Below are positions 42,356 to 51,348 of a DNA stretch of 64,000 bases, in pieces. The notes under the pieces were generated by a model that worked only from the letters and a program-made list of their open reading frames with translations, did not search any database and had not been told where the DNA came from. Position 1 is the stretch's first letter. Every line of letters starts with the position of its first letter. The position numbers and the translations under genes are program-made. Source of the stretch: Bdellovibrio sp. GT3 (GTDB lineage Bacteria; Bdellovibrionota; Bdellovibrionia; Bdellovibrionales; Bdellovibrionaceae); NCBI RefSeq assembly GCF_037996765.1, contig NZ_JBBNAD010000004.1:186001-250000 (forward strand). The letters are read 5' to 3'.

Positions 42356-43864
42356 ATGAAGTTAAAGTTTTATTTAATAGCAGCAATGATGACCTTCGTA
42401 AGCACTGCTTTTTCCGCGCGCAACATGAAGGACTCTGAAGGCGTCTATCGTCGCCGTACCGAACCTCAGCAAATCACCATTCTTGATAGTGGCATTGCCT
42501 CACTAAAAAAACGCCTGGATATGATCGAAGGCGCAAAGCGTTCGATTGAAATGGAATACTTCATTTACAGCATCGATACAGCCGGTCGTTTGATCACGGA
42601 TGCTTTGATTCGTAAAGCGCGCCAAGGTGTAAAAATCCGGGTGATTGTGGATACTTCACTTCCGATCTTTGAATTGAACAAATACTACGCGTCTGTTTTG
42701 AAAGAGGCGGGGATTGAAGTTCACTACTACAACCCGGCCGTTTTAGTGCGGGTGGTAACCGTTCAGTTTCGCAGCCATCGCAAAACATTGATCGTGGATG
42801 GTATCGAAGGAATCACCGGTGGTCGCAATATCGCCGATGAATATTTTGATCTAAGCCGCGAGTACAACTTTTTGGATACCGACATCGTGGTTAAGGGTTC
42901 CATCGTTCAGGACATGTTGAAAAGCTTCGAGGAATTCTGGAATGCGGAGCTGACTGAAAATGCCCCGGTGGTCACTGCACCTCGGCCCTCTGACTTTCCG
43001 AATTTAAGTGATGATTATCAAAATGACCCGTGGGCCTTGCAGGACAAGGACGCACGTATTAGCTTAAGTCGTTTTAAGGGTGAAGTTTCCAGATATAAAG
43101 AAGGCACGGCAAAAGCCAAGGCTTTCACCGTGCTGACTCCTGAAGATTACAAAGTGCGACGTCATGTTGATACATTGGGTGCGCAGCTTTTGGCAAAGGA
43201 AACCACGGCGATTTGCAATGACACTCTTTTTGCTGCTGACTTCCCAGGTATGGGCGAGAAAACCCGCGTGCTGCGCAAGCAGCTGGCTTTGGAAGCGAGT
43301 CTGGCGACAAAGAATGTCTTTATCGAGTCACCGTACTTTGTCGTTAAGAAAGAAATTTCGACTATTCTTGATGATTTGATTCGTCGTAAAGTTCAAATCA
43401 ATGTGGTGTCGAACAGTCTTTATTCCACGGATGCTTTTTATACCCAGGCGGTGTTTGATACCCGCATTCGCCGTTGGACTGAATTGGGAGTGAATGTTTG
43501 GATGCACAAAGGAAGGATTAATCCTTCTGTGTATCCGGTACTTCCAGAAGTGCGCGGTTCGCGTTGGGGGACTCACTCCAAGCGTGCGGTGATCGATGAA
43601 AAGACGATCATGGTAGGCACCTTTAACATGGATCCGCGCTCCACCAACATCAATGCCGAAATGGCTTTGATCTGTCGTGATAATCCGAAGCTCGCAAAAG
43701 CCCTGCAGGAAAATATCCAGCAGCACATCGATGGCGCCGCGAAACTCAATCGTTATGGATTGCGTGAAGACGGACGTCCGATGCACGAAAACGTACCGCT
43801 ATCCAAGAAGGTTCTGTTTTGGATGACGCTGCCTTTGGCGAATGTTTTGGATTTCTTGCTGTAA
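42356..43864 (+). CDS. Phospholipase D / cardiolipin synthase-family protein
   Basis: The start is ATG 42356, eight bases after GGAGGT; the GTG just before is less suited. The 502-residue product has a short hydrophobic N terminus (signal or anchor) and both HKD motifs: FRSHRKTLIVDG with GGRNIADEYFD, and THSKRAVIDEKTIMVGTFNMD. The PLD fold covers cardiolipin synthases and secreted phospholipases or nucleases; the arrangement most resembles the YmdC/ClsC branch. Its secreted or membrane location suggests phospholipid metabolism. Confidence 0.87.
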   Translation: MKLKFYLIAAMMTFVSTAFSARNMKDSEGVYRRRTEPQQITILDSGIASLKKRLDMIEGAKRSIEMEYFIYSIDTAGRLITDALIRKARQGVKIRVIVDTSLPIFELNKYYASVLKEAGIEVHYYNPAVLVRVVTVQFRSHRKTLIVDGIEGITGGRNIADEYFDLSREYNFLDTDIVVKGSIVQDMLKSFEEFWNAELTENAPVVTAPRPSDFPNLSDDYQNDPWALQDKDARISLSRFKGEVSRYKEGTAKAKAFTVLTPEDYKVRRHVDTLGAQLLAKETTAICNDTLFAADFPGMGEKTRVLRKQLALEASLATKNVFIESPYFVVKKEISTILDDLIRRKVQINVVSNSLYSTDAFYTQAVFDTRIRRWTELGVNVWMHKGRINPSVYPVLPEVRGSRWGTHSKRAVIDEKTIMVGTFNMDPRSTNINAEMALICRDNPKLAKALQENIQQHIDGAAKLNRYGLREDGRPMHENVPLSKKVLFWMTLPLANVLDFLL

Positions 43865-43868
43865 AAAA

Positions 43869-44714
43869 CTAAAAAATCACGCTATCCGGAAGCCCCAGGC
43901 GGGCAGCGATAATACGCACGATTTCACTCGCAGTTTCTTCCAAGGCACGCTCAGTCACGTTGAACACGGGCCAGCGGCGGTTTTGCTTGAAGATCTTTTC
44001 CGCGAATTCAATTTCTTTGGCGATGTGGGACATGGAAGCGTATTGGCCGCCGGTGTCCTGACCGAATTTTTCCAAACGGCTTTTGCGGATTCTTTGCAGG
44101 GAATCCATATCAATGATCAATCCCACCACTCGGCGCTGATCGACTTTGAATAGTTCTTCCGGAAGAGGGGCGTCCAAGACCAACGGAACGTTGGCGACCT
44201 TCCAGCCTTTGTGACTTAGGAAAATCGACAGGGGAGTTTTGCTGGTTCTGGAAATACCCACAAGAACGATGTCAGCTTTATCAAGCTCAGCAAAAGTTTT
44301 TCCGTCGTCGTGTTTAACGGTGTACTCAATTGCTTCAATGCGCTTGAAATAACGTTCATCAACCGCACGCAGGGCGCCCACATGGGATTCAGAGTGCTCA
44401 CCAAAAAAAGTATCCAGTGTGCTCAGCAAAGGTCCGAGCAAGTCGAAATGTGGAATACCCTTGCCGGAAGCGTGTTCGCGGATCTTGTTGCGCAGGCTGG
44501 GGCTGGCAACGGTGTAAGCCAGCATTCCGCGGCGTTCGAAACATTCTTCGATCACTGCCTCGGCTTGTGCTTCAGTGCGCACATTTTTACTGCGGATAAT
44601 GTTGATGTCTTTGGTGGAGTACTGAACCAAAGCAGCACGAATCATCGTGGCTGCTGTTTCACCGGTACTGTCTGAGAGAATATAGATGGTGTAGGTTTTG
44701 GCTTCAGGACTCAT
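43869..44714 (-). CDS. ppsR: Bifunctional kinase-pyrophosphorylase controlling PEP synthase or PPDK (DUF299)
   Basis: Uses ADP to phosphorylate and Pi to dephosphorylate a Thr of phosphoenolpyruvate synthase or pyruvate phosphate dikinase, so it controls gluconeogenic flux. Motifs are SDSTGETAATMI at the N terminus and the P-loop-like GISRTSKTPLS in the middle. I start it at ATG 44714 (281 residues); a TTG at 44729 inside the previous gene is an alternative. Its start lies 4 bases downstream of the previous stop. Last gene of the nrdR-nusB operon. Confidence 0.88.
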   Translation of the reverse strand: MSPEAKTYTIYILSDSTGETAATMIRAALVQYSTKDINIIRSKNVRTEAQAEAVIEECFERRGMLAYTVASPSLRNKIREHASGKGIPHFDLLGPLLSTLDTFFGEHSESHVGALRAVDERYFKRIEAIEYTVKHDDGKTFAELDKADIVLVGISRTSKTPLSIFLSHKGWKVANVPLVLDAPLPEELFKVDQRRVVGLIIDMDSLQRIRKSRLEKFGQDTGGQYASMSHIAKEIEFAEKIFKQNRRWPVFNVTERALEETASEIVRIIAARLGLPDSVIF

Positions 44715-44718
44715 GGGC

Positions 44719-45276
44719 TTAGTCCGCAAATCCGTTGATCAAGGAGCGACGAACATTGTCGGTGTGGTTTTGCAACCAGATGTCCGGCAGCTCAGAGAAC
44801 AAAATAAATGAAAAGTCAGGAGTCACTTTGATCAACAGGCACGTCGTTTTGTTTTCAGGGTCCAGATGTTGCAAATTTGTCTTACGCAAAATCGCAGCGG
44901 CATCTGTTTTAAGCCACGTCATCAAGCTGGCGTTGGGCAAAGAGATCGAGGATTTGGAGTTGTTTTTGAAAAGTTCAGAAACGCCTTTGTTAAAAAAAGC
45001 CTGTGCTTTCCAGTTGCCATCGTGATTTTCCAAAAGGATGCCGGCTTGAAACAACATCGCCAGGCGAGAGAACACCACGATCGAGCGATCAATGTGATCC
45101 TCTGGCAAGCCTTGGGAAAGACCGCGCACCAGTGCTTCGTCACGGGAAGATTCGAATTCAGTTTGAATGCGTTCGCGCTCTTCAGATTGCGGATCGAAAT
45201 CATTTTCTAAAAATGATTGAAGGCGTTTTTGAAAAGTGGAGATTTTAGAGACCAAAGCTTGTGATAGACGTTCCAT
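44719..45276 (-). CDS. Cytosolic protein of unknown function (185 residues)
   Basis: A 185-residue protein, mostly helical, with no signal peptide and single Cys near the C terminus. An N-terminal amphipathic helix (~1-30) looks coiled-coil-like. It sits between the unknown gene at 45319 and ppsR in the nrdR-nusB operon. No motif recognised. Confidence 0.68.
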   Translation of the reverse strand: MERLSQALVSKISTFQKRLQSFLENDFDPQSEERERIQTEFESSRDEALVRGLSQGLPEDHIDRSIVVFSRLAMLFQAGILLENHDGNWKAQAFFNKGVSELFKNNSKSSISLPNASLMTWLKTDAAAILRKTNLQHLDPENKTTCLLIKVTPDFSFILFSELPDIWLQNHTDNVRRSLINGFAD

Positions 45277-45318
45277 GATGCAATCCTCTTCACTTCATTG
45301 TGAAGTAAGATGCTTGGA

Positions 45319-45771
45319 TTAATCAAGTACGACAGTTAAATCCTGGAAGGATTGAAGTTTGCTCCAGGCTTGCTGAAAGTTCCCGGTACTTTGTCCAGGT
45401 GGCAAAAACACACGCAGAGTGGGCTGTTGCAGGCCACTCCATACTTGGGAGATTGATTCGCACCAGGATCCCAGGTTGTCATCCCAAGGAACGACAACAA
45501 CCCATCTGTTTGGCAGCAGGGACTCGGTGGCGATCATCATCGGCGCGGAGTTCGCGACCGGACGATAGAATTTCTGCATCTCAGTTTCTTTGATCACTTC
45601 GTTCAGAAAGACCGGAACGTTGGCCGAGTTGTGGCGTGAGGATTTGCACAGCTGGAAATTCAAATACCAATCCAGCTTGCCAGTCCATTGTGATTTCCCA
45701 AGTTGCGGAACCACCCACAGATCAGATCCGGGGTTTAGAGCACCAGCCTGGGAAAGCACATTCAAAGCCAT
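45319..45771 (-). CDS. Cytosolic protein of unknown function (150 residues)
   Basis: A 150-residue protein with no signal peptide, rich in Trp and Pro, mixed alpha/beta. Its ATG overlaps the nusB stop by one base (TAATG), so translation is coupled to nusB. I recognise no family. Confidence 0.68.
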   Translation of the reverse strand: MALNVLSQAGALNPGSDLWVVPQLGKSQWTGKLDWYLNFQLCKSSRHNSANVPVFLNEVIKETEMQKFYRPVANSAPMMIATESLLPNRWVVVVPWDDNLGSWCESISQVWSGLQQPTLRVFLPPGQSTGNFQQAWSKLQSFQDLTVVLD

Positions 45772-46178
45772 TAGTGTACCTTGCTCACTTGATCTAGAAG
45801 TCCATTTACGAAACTTGCGGAATCAGATGTGCCGTATTTTTTGGCGATTTCAACTGCTTCATTGATAGCGATGTTTTCTTTGATCGGGTCAGCAGCGAAT
45901 TTCATCTCCCAAACCGCGATACGCAAAATATTGCGATCGATGGTCGCCATGCGCTCCACTTTCCAGTGGGCACTGGACGCCTGGATTTTGGAATCCACAG
46001 CGGCTTTGTTATCCTGAACGCCTTTGATCAAAAGCTCGGCATAGGAAGTCGTCTCGGAGTCATAAGACTCTTCGAATACATCCATGAACGTGCGCATGCT
46101 AATTTGCGGCGTGAATTCAGTTTGGAACAGGATTTGGAGTGCGAGCTCCCGGGCTTGGCGTCTTGCTGTCAGTTTCAT
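45771..46178 (-). CDS. nusB: Transcription antitermination factor NusB
   Basis: NusB with NusE binds boxA RNA in rRNA transcription antitermination. The start is ATG 46178, giving 135 residues with the expected N-terminal TARRQARELALQILFQTEF and C-terminal NEAVEIAKKYGTSDSASFVNGLLD. A TTG at 46205 is less likely. The first ~20 codons overlap the 3' end of nrdR by 62 bases in another frame, an unusually long overlap. It follows nrdR and precedes an unknown gene with a 1-base overlap. Confidence 0.93.
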   Translation of the reverse strand: MKLTARRQARELALQILFQTEFTPQISMRTFMDVFEESYDSETTSYAELLIKGVQDNKAAVDSKIQASSAHWKVERMATIDRNILRIAVWEMKFAADPIKENIAINEAVEIAKKYGTSDSASFVNGLLDQVSKVH

Positions 46179-46701
46179 GATTTGGCTTTTTCTCGCTTTC
46201 GACAAAATTCATCGCTGTAAGGCTTAATTGTGGATTACTTGCATCGACAAAATCAAGCAGTTCAGCGTCCTCAAGAGTCTCAACAAATTCCTGGACGTCT
46301 TTAAAGGTACGATAAACACTCGCGAAACGAACATAAGCCACGTCATCAAGCTGTTTCAGTTCCGCCATCACTTTTTTGCCCAGCAGGCGAGAGCTCACTT
46401 CGGATTCGCCACGATTGACAATCCAAGCAGCAATTCGCTCTACCACGGCATCAATTTGCGCGACACTGACAGGACGTTTTTGGGTCGCAGCTGACAAACC
46501 CTTCAGGATTTTTTCTTTGCTGAATGGCTCGCGGCGACCGTCTTTTTTAATGATGTATGGGAGGGCGATCATGATGGTTTCAACTGTCGAAAAACGAGCT
46601 TTGCACTCAAGGCATTCGCGACGGCGACGGATGCTGCCATCTTTCTGCACTCGCGTATCTAAAACTCTGTCATCGGCATGGCCACAAAATGGGCATTTCA
46701 T
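46117..46701 (-). CDS. nrdR: Transcriptional repressor NrdR with extended C terminus
   Basis: NrdR represses ribonucleotide reductase genes in response to ATP/dATP. The zinc ribbon (Cys3, Cys6, Cys30, Cys33) and the ATP-cone domain with IIKKDGRREPFSKEKIL are intact. At 194 residues it is about 40 longer than usual; the tail is Pro/Ser/Thr/Asn-rich and coding overlaps nusB. The tail is probably disordered. It is the first gene of the operon and is divergent from the barrel gene at 46872. Confidence 0.93.
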   Translation of the reverse strand: MKCPFCGHADDRVLDTRVQKDGSIRRRRECLECKARFSTVETIMIALPYIIKKDGRREPFSKEKILKGLSAATQKRPVSVAQIDAVVERIAAWIVNRGESEVSSRLLGKKVMAELKQLDDVAYVRFASVYRTFKDVQEFVETLEDAELLDFVDASNPQLSLTAMNFVESEKKPNHETDSKTPSPGARTPNPVPN

Positions 46702-46871
46702 AGTCTTTGGTCCCGTCCCAAAAGGTTAGCCGGAGATTAGGGAGGGACCCTCTGGGAGTCAATGGCTCGGGATGAATGACCTGTTGCATCAATTTATACT
46801 GCAATGAGTTCCGTCACAGTCCAAAATTTGGCTATGATATTGGGTAAGTACGTGGACCACGTGAGGTGACA

Positions 46872-47513
46872 ATGAAGAACGTTTTAATGCTTATTTTGCC
46901 CCTGTTTTTGGGAGCGTCCTATGCTTCAGCACAACAACCTGTCGTAGGCCGAGACGCAGCGGCGAAATATTTTCAAAAAGACAGTCAGGACGACACCACT
47001 TATGTGGGGGGCGGAAGTCAGAGCAACAACGGCCCTTCTGATCATTATCTGGCTCTTCACTATGGGCGCTATATGGCATCGCAATCTTATGACTGGGGAA
47101 AAAACGGTCAGGAAGACAACGTCGGTAAGAACAGCTTCGGTGTCACCTACCGTGTCGGGGAGTGGTACAACTCCATGGATCTGGCGTTGCGCATGGAATA
47201 CAACGACTATGAGGTCGGTGGCGAAAATCCCAGCAAAATTTCATTCTTGCCTGTGATCATGTTCCCGGATGCCAGCTCACGTTTTCCTCTTTATTTCGGA
47301 GCGGGTGCGGGTTTGGGTATTTTCATGAAGCAAACCAACTCTAAATCAATGCTCACATTGGACTATCAACTGATTGCCGGTGCACGCTTTTTCAATGTGT
47401 TTGAAAGTACTGGATTCTTCATTGAGGCTGGGTTAAGAAATTCCCTGTTTTTGCTCACTTCAGGGCAGCTTAATGGAACCTTTTTAGCCGCTGGCTTGGT
47501 ATTTACGTTTTGA
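46872..47513 (+). CDS. Outer-membrane beta-barrel-like protein
   Basis: Start ATG 46872 after GTGAGGTGAC. The 213-residue product has a signal peptide ending ASAQ, a low-hydrophobicity Gly/Tyr-rich segment, and alternating strands ending in Phe (LAAGLVFTF), as in small outer-membrane barrels. A palindrome ACGTGG-A-CCACGT (46850-46862) covers the region just ahead of the ribosome binding site and could be an operator. Its stop overlaps the next gene's TTG start by 4 bases. Confidence 0.75.
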   Translation: MKNVLMLILPLFLGASYASAQQPVVGRDAAAKYFQKDSQDDTTYVGGGSQSNNGPSDHYLALHYGRYMASQSYDWGKNGQEDNVGKNSFGVTYRVGEWYNSMDLALRMEYNDYEVGGENPSKISFLPVIMFPDASSRFPLYFGAGAGLGIFMKQTNSKSMLTLDYQLIAGARFFNVFESTGFFIEAGLRNSLFLLTSGQLNGTFLAAGLVFTF

Positions 47514-48703
47514 AAATTCACAGACATCTCGCAGAGGCAGTTGTTAACGGTTTGGAAGAAATCTTCGACCAGAACAAATATGCCGACAAAGTAATTCAGT
47601 ACAATCTTAAGGGCCACTCCAAGTGGGGTTCCCGTGATCGCAAATTTTTCGCCGAAACTGTTTATGAAGTCGTGCGTTGGTACCGCTTGCTGGAGTTCAT
47701 GGGCCAAAGCGGCGACATGTGGCGCATCGTGGGTATCCAGTGGTTGCGTATGGGTTTCGATCTTCCACCAGATTGGGAAGAGTTCGAAGGACTGAATTAC
47801 GATTTCATCAAAGCCCGCGAAAAAGAAGCCCAGGACAGATTCCCGGTCGCACAATCCATTCCAGATTGGATGGATGCTCGCGGTCGTCAGGAATTGGGCG
47901 ATGTTTGGGAAAAAGTGGTTAAAGCGCTGAATAAGCCCGCGGAAGTTTTCATGCGCGTAAATGCCTTGAAATTCACTCCCGACCAAGTGATCGAGGAACT
48001 TAAAAAAGCCGACATCGAAGCTTTGAAAGTGTCCCCGGAATTGCCTTATGCTTTGAAATTAAAAGAACGTCGCAATGTCTTTATCACCGAAGCTTTCCGC
48101 AAGGGAATGTTCGAGGTGCAGGACGCGGCTTCACAAATGGTTGTGCCGATGCTTGACGTGCAACCCGGTCAGCGTGTGGTGGATGCCTGCGCAGGTGCCG
48201 GTGGCAAATCCTTGCACATCGCTTCGCTTATGAAAAACAAGGGCCGCATTATCTCTATGGATATCCACGAGTGGAAATTGCAAGAGTTGAAAGTGCGTGC
48301 GCGCCGTAACAGCGTCGACATCATTGAAACTCGAGTGATTGATTCCAGCAAAGTGATCAAACGTCTGCATGAAGAAGCAGACCGCGTGTTGTTGGATGTG
48401 CCTTGTTCAGGAATGGGCGTGCTTCGCCGCAATCCTGATTCCAAATGGAAATTGACGGAAGACGAAATCGCACGTCTGCAAACCCTGCAGTACGAGCTAT
48501 TAACGTCGTATTCTAAAATGACCAAAAAAGGCGGCAAGATGGTTTACGCCACTTGCAGTTTGTTCCCATCAGAAAACGAAAAGCAAATCGCTCGCTTCAT
48601 GAGTGAACACGGTAACGAGTGGACATTGGAAAAAGAGATGCACCTTCGTCCAGACCGTGAAGGCTTTGACGGCTTCTATGGCGCTCTTCTGATTCGCAAG
48701 TAA
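47510..48703 (+). CDS. RsmB/NOP-family RNA (cytosine-5) methyltransferase
   Basis: A 397-residue SAM-dependent enzyme. A NusB-like N-terminal domain (ISLAEAVVNGL-type helices) precedes the methyltransferase core: VVDACAGAGGKSLHIASLM (motif I), LLDVPCSGMGV with the catalytic-site Cys of motif IV, and YATCSLFPSENE with the nucleophilic Cys of motif VI. It probably methylates rRNA C5. Start TTG 47510 overlaps the preceding stop as TTGA. The exact target (C967, C1407 or other) cannot be told. Confidence 0.9.
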   Translation: MKIHRHLAEAVVNGLEEIFDQNKYADKVIQYNLKGHSKWGSRDRKFFAETVYEVVRWYRLLEFMGQSGDMWRIVGIQWLRMGFDLPPDWEEFEGLNYDFIKAREKEAQDRFPVAQSIPDWMDARGRQELGDVWEKVVKALNKPAEVFMRVNALKFTPDQVIEELKKADIEALKVSPELPYALKLKERRNVFITEAFRKGMFEVQDAASQMVVPMLDVQPGQRVVDACAGAGGKSLHIASLMKNKGRIISMDIHEWKLQELKVRARRNSVDIIETRVIDSSKVIKRLHEEADRVLLDVPCSGMGVLRRNPDSKWKLTEDEIARLQTLQYELLTSYSKMTKKGGKMVYATCSLFPSENEKQIARFMSEHGNEWTLEKEMHLRPDREGFDGFYGALLIRK

Positions 48704-48720
48704 TTACTTTGGGATAATGA

Positions 48721-48781
48721 ACTGGACTTCCTCTGTCACTGGACCTCGAGGAAGTTCAGTAAGTACTTCGGAATACCGAAG
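48721..48781 (+). promoter_or_regulatory. Two tandem hairpins ahead of the 191-residue barrel protein
   Basis: A 13-bp arm pair (48721-48733 with 48748-48760, one G-T pair) is followed closely by CTTCGG-AATA-CCGAAG (48766-48781). No T run follows either, so they are leader structures rather than a plain terminator. Confidence 0.5.
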
Positions 48782-48789
48782 AGTCTCAT

Positions 48790-49365
48790 ATGAAAACGTT
48801 TGCGGTACTTATTTTGACAATTCTTTTACCAATGTTGGCGAGTGCTAACATCATCGCAGAATTTTCTGGTACCTATTTAACTGAGAATCTTGGCTCCACA
48901 GATGTAAAAGAAAACTCCAGCAAATACTTCTACAACGTGGCTGGCTACCTCACAGTGAAAAAGAAACTGTATGCGGGGTGGAGTTACCTGGGGATTTCCA
49001 TGACTGGAAAATCTGACGCCTCCGGGAGTGATCAAAACAGTTCCTACGTCACTGCAGACACCGGTCCGGTGATTAAGTATTACCTCGATAAAAGGCAGAT
49101 CTACTCAGTGACAGCCGCTTACAACATTCTGTCGCGTGCGACCTTTAAGAATGTTGTCTCCGATGATTCAGAATCCTGGACAGGGACAAGTTTTTGGGTG
49201 GCTTTTGGCTTGATGCCTGAAATAAAAAATGGATTGCATATTGGTGTGTCCATTAATTACTACAGCGCCAGTTATACAAAGAAAACCGTCGATGGTACCG
49301 AGACCTCAGAGTCGAATACCAAGTCGTGGTTGTTTCCGTCGCTGACGATTTCCAAAGAGTGGTAG
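48790..49365 (+). CDS. Small outer-membrane beta-barrel protein
   Basis: A 191-residue protein with a signal peptide ending LASA. The mature part has alternating Tyr/Ser/Gly-rich beta strands and ends with Trp (LTISKEW), typical of 8-strand outer-membrane barrels. It has its own leader with two hairpins. Barrel assignment is by pattern; channel or adhesin role is unknown. Confidence 0.78.
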   Translation: MKTFAVLILTILLPMLASANIIAEFSGTYLTENLGSTDVKENSSKYFYNVAGYLTVKKKLYAGWSYLGISMTGKSDASGSDQNSSYVTADTGPVIKYYLDKRQIYSVTAAYNILSRATFKNVVSDDSESWTGTSFWVAFGLMPEIKNGLHIGVSINYYSASYTKKTVDGTETSESNTKSWLFPSLTISKEW

Positions 49366-49378
49366 TTCTGAATTTTCC

Positions 49379-50146
49379 TTAGAAGAAAATTTTAATTCCG
49401 GATCTGATTCCTGTGCGATCGGTGATGGACTCGATCGTCGAAGCAGGTGCCGTGAGCTTCTGGCTTTCCTGATACCAGGCGCCGAAGATCCGCAAGGCTT
49501 TGAAGTCTATGAATACTCCCGCCTCTGTGTAAGCCTCTTTCACGTCACCCATTTGGTCATTCGTGGCCGGCATGAAGTAGCGATACTTCAAATCCATTCC
49601 GAAATACTTTGTCAGGTACAGTTGCAAAGCTGCCTGTCCAAATTGTTGTGATAGCTTTGTGGCTGCCGCTCCCTTGATATCCCGCGTGCGCATTCCGTAG
49701 CTAAGAGTGAGCCCGGTGTTTTGCAAAGAGTTACCCAGAATTCGCAGATTGAACATGCCGGAAAGATCTGAATAATCTTCGGCGGCATTGTTAATGTATT
49801 CGCCTCCAAGACCCACGAACTGCGCATAGGCCGCAAGCTCCCCGGAAAAAGTCGTGTGGCTGGAGTCAGCAAGGCTGCCATCTTGGGCGTGTTTGTCGTA
49901 GGACATATAACTTCCGCCCAGCATGAACTCGTAGGGAGAGGGGCTGTTCATGGACAGCCACTGATCCATCATCTTGTTTTTCTCTTTAATGGCGAGCCAG
50001 TCGGAAAGGGACCAACGGCCCTTTTCGCGGTCGGCGGCGCGTTTGGTCCAATCGAAGCCGCTGCTCCATTTGGAAGCCGTTTGGGCCTGGGAATGAAGGC
50101 CAAAGGATATAATGCATAACAGAAGTAAAAATGAAAATCTGGACAT
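49379..50146 (-). CDS. Secreted outer-membrane-type protein of unknown function
   Basis: I start it at ATG 50146, which opens a signal peptide ending HSQAQ; the frame runs up to 50242 but lacks a start with a ribosome binding site. The 255-residue product has a Lys/Arg-rich N-terminal part and a Gly/Tyr-rich C-terminal part that looks like a beta-barrel ending in Phe (KIFF). It is divergent from lgt, over an intergenic with three TGAGAC repeats. Confidence 0.68.
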   Translation of the reverse strand: MSRFSFLLLLCIISFGLHSQAQTASKWSSGFDWTKRAADREKGRWSLSDWLAIKEKNKMMDQWLSMNSPSPYEFMLGGSYMSYDKHAQDGSLADSSHTTFSGELAAYAQFVGLGGEYINNAAEDYSDLSGMFNLRILGNSLQNTGLTLSYGMRTRDIKGAAATKLSQQFGQAALQLYLTKYFGMDLKYRYFMPATNDQMGDVKEAYTEAGVFIDFKALRIFGAWYQESQKLTAPASTIESITDRTGIRSGIKIFF

Positions 50147-50194
50147 GCATACATTTTCTCGCTTTATTAGGGCGTAGTCTAAAATTTTCCCTGT

Positions 50195-50241
50195 TGAGAC
50201 ACAGGATGAGACAACAATATGAGACGTAAAAAACCGTCTCA
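50195..50241. promoter_or_regulatory. TGAGAC repeat cluster between lgt and the divergent secreted protein
   Basis: Three direct TGAGAC copies (50195, 50207, 50220) are spaced 12-13 bases apart. The last one, TGAGACG, is the left arm of a perfect 7-bp inverted repeat with CGTCTCA at 50235-50241. Confidence 0.45.
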
Positions 50242-50255
50242 AAGAAGGATGAACA

Positions 50256-51314
50256 GTGGTTCACGATTTAGATCCCTTTGCTTTAAGAATTTCTGGTGAC
50301 TTTGGTGTGCGTTGGTATGGCCTGTCTTACATGATGGGTTTCATTTGTGCCTATTTGTTAATCAAATGGTTGGCACAACGTCAGCGCTCGGGGCTGAATG
50401 CCCAAATGGTAGGCGATTTCATCACATATACCGCGATTGGTACATTGGTGGGAGGTCGTCTTGGGTACGTGTTCTTCTACGGTCCTGACCTTCTGTGGAA
50501 ATTCAAGTCTTCCTTCCCTTTCTGGGGAGTGTTGGCAGTGAATGAGGGCGGCATGGCGAGTCACGGCGGTATCATCGGTATCGTGATTGCCTGCTTGTTG
50601 TACGCACGCAAGTATTCTGTGAATGCGACGTACCTGTTTGACCTGGTCGCCGTTGTGGGTCCATTGGGGGTCTTCTTTGGTCGTATCGCAAATTTCATCA
50701 ATGGTGAATTGGTGGGGCGTCCTTGTGATCCTTCATACCCGTTGGCGGTGAAGTTTCCTCAAGACATCGAGATGTGGCCTTCCCAGGATTTCTCTCGCCT
50801 TAATGACCTGACCACAGTGGTGGATAAAATTGGCGTCAGTCGTGAAACTTGGTTGGAGCTTTTGGGTAAATTCCATATGGACCAAGCCGCTCGTGAACAG
50901 GTTTATGGCACTCTCCACAATGTTGTGTTGTCCATTCAGGATGGCAATGCGGCGGCGAAAGCTGCGATTGAACCATTTTTGACTCCGCGCTATCCGTCAC
51001 AGTTGTTTGCGGCAGTGGGCGAGGGTTTGTTCCTGTTTATCGTGCTTTTCTTCTTGTGGAGAAAACCGCGCAAACCAGGCTTTATCGCTTCCACATTCAT
51101 CGTGCTTTATGCATTGGTAAGAATTGCTGATGAACACTTCCGTATGCCAGATGCACAAATCGGCTTCCAATGGTTGGGTCTGACTCGTGGTCAATGGCTG
51201 AGCGTTGTGATGCTGGCTGTGGGCTTCTTGTTGATGTTCGTATGGAGTCGTTCGGGTTCGTTGAAGATCCCGGGTTGGGGCCGCGGTCATTCGATTCGTT
51301 TGAACAGAAAATAG
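50256..51314 (+). CDS. lgt: Prolipoprotein diacylglyceryl transferase with an insertion
   Basis: Attaches diacylglycerol to the lipobox Cys of prolipoproteins in the inner membrane. Conserved residues are visible: His103 in ASHGG, Arg143 in GRIANFINGEL. The protein has 352 residues; the family is commonly about 260-300. The extra length is largely a 50-60-residue segment (~175-240) between VGRPCDPSYP and RYPSQLF. Start GTG 50256 follows AAGGATGAACA. A strong terminator with a TTCG loop follows. Confidence 0.93.
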   Translation: MVHDLDPFALRISGDFGVRWYGLSYMMGFICAYLLIKWLAQRQRSGLNAQMVGDFITYTAIGTLVGGRLGYVFFYGPDLLWKFKSSFPFWGVLAVNEGGMASHGGIIGIVIACLLYARKYSVNATYLFDLVAVVGPLGVFFGRIANFINGELVGRPCDPSYPLAVKFPQDIEMWPSQDFSRLNDLTTVVDKIGVSRETWLELLGKFHMDQAAREQVYGTLHNVVLSIQDGNAAAKAAIEPFLTPRYPSQLFAAVGEGLFLFIVLFFLWRKPRKPGFIASTFIVLYALVRIADEHFRMPDAQIGFQWLGLTRGQWLSVVMLAVGFLLMFVWSRSGSLKIPGWGRGHSIRLNRK

Positions 51315-51348
51315 TTCCAGACGAATCAATAATTGAAATGAATTTCCA

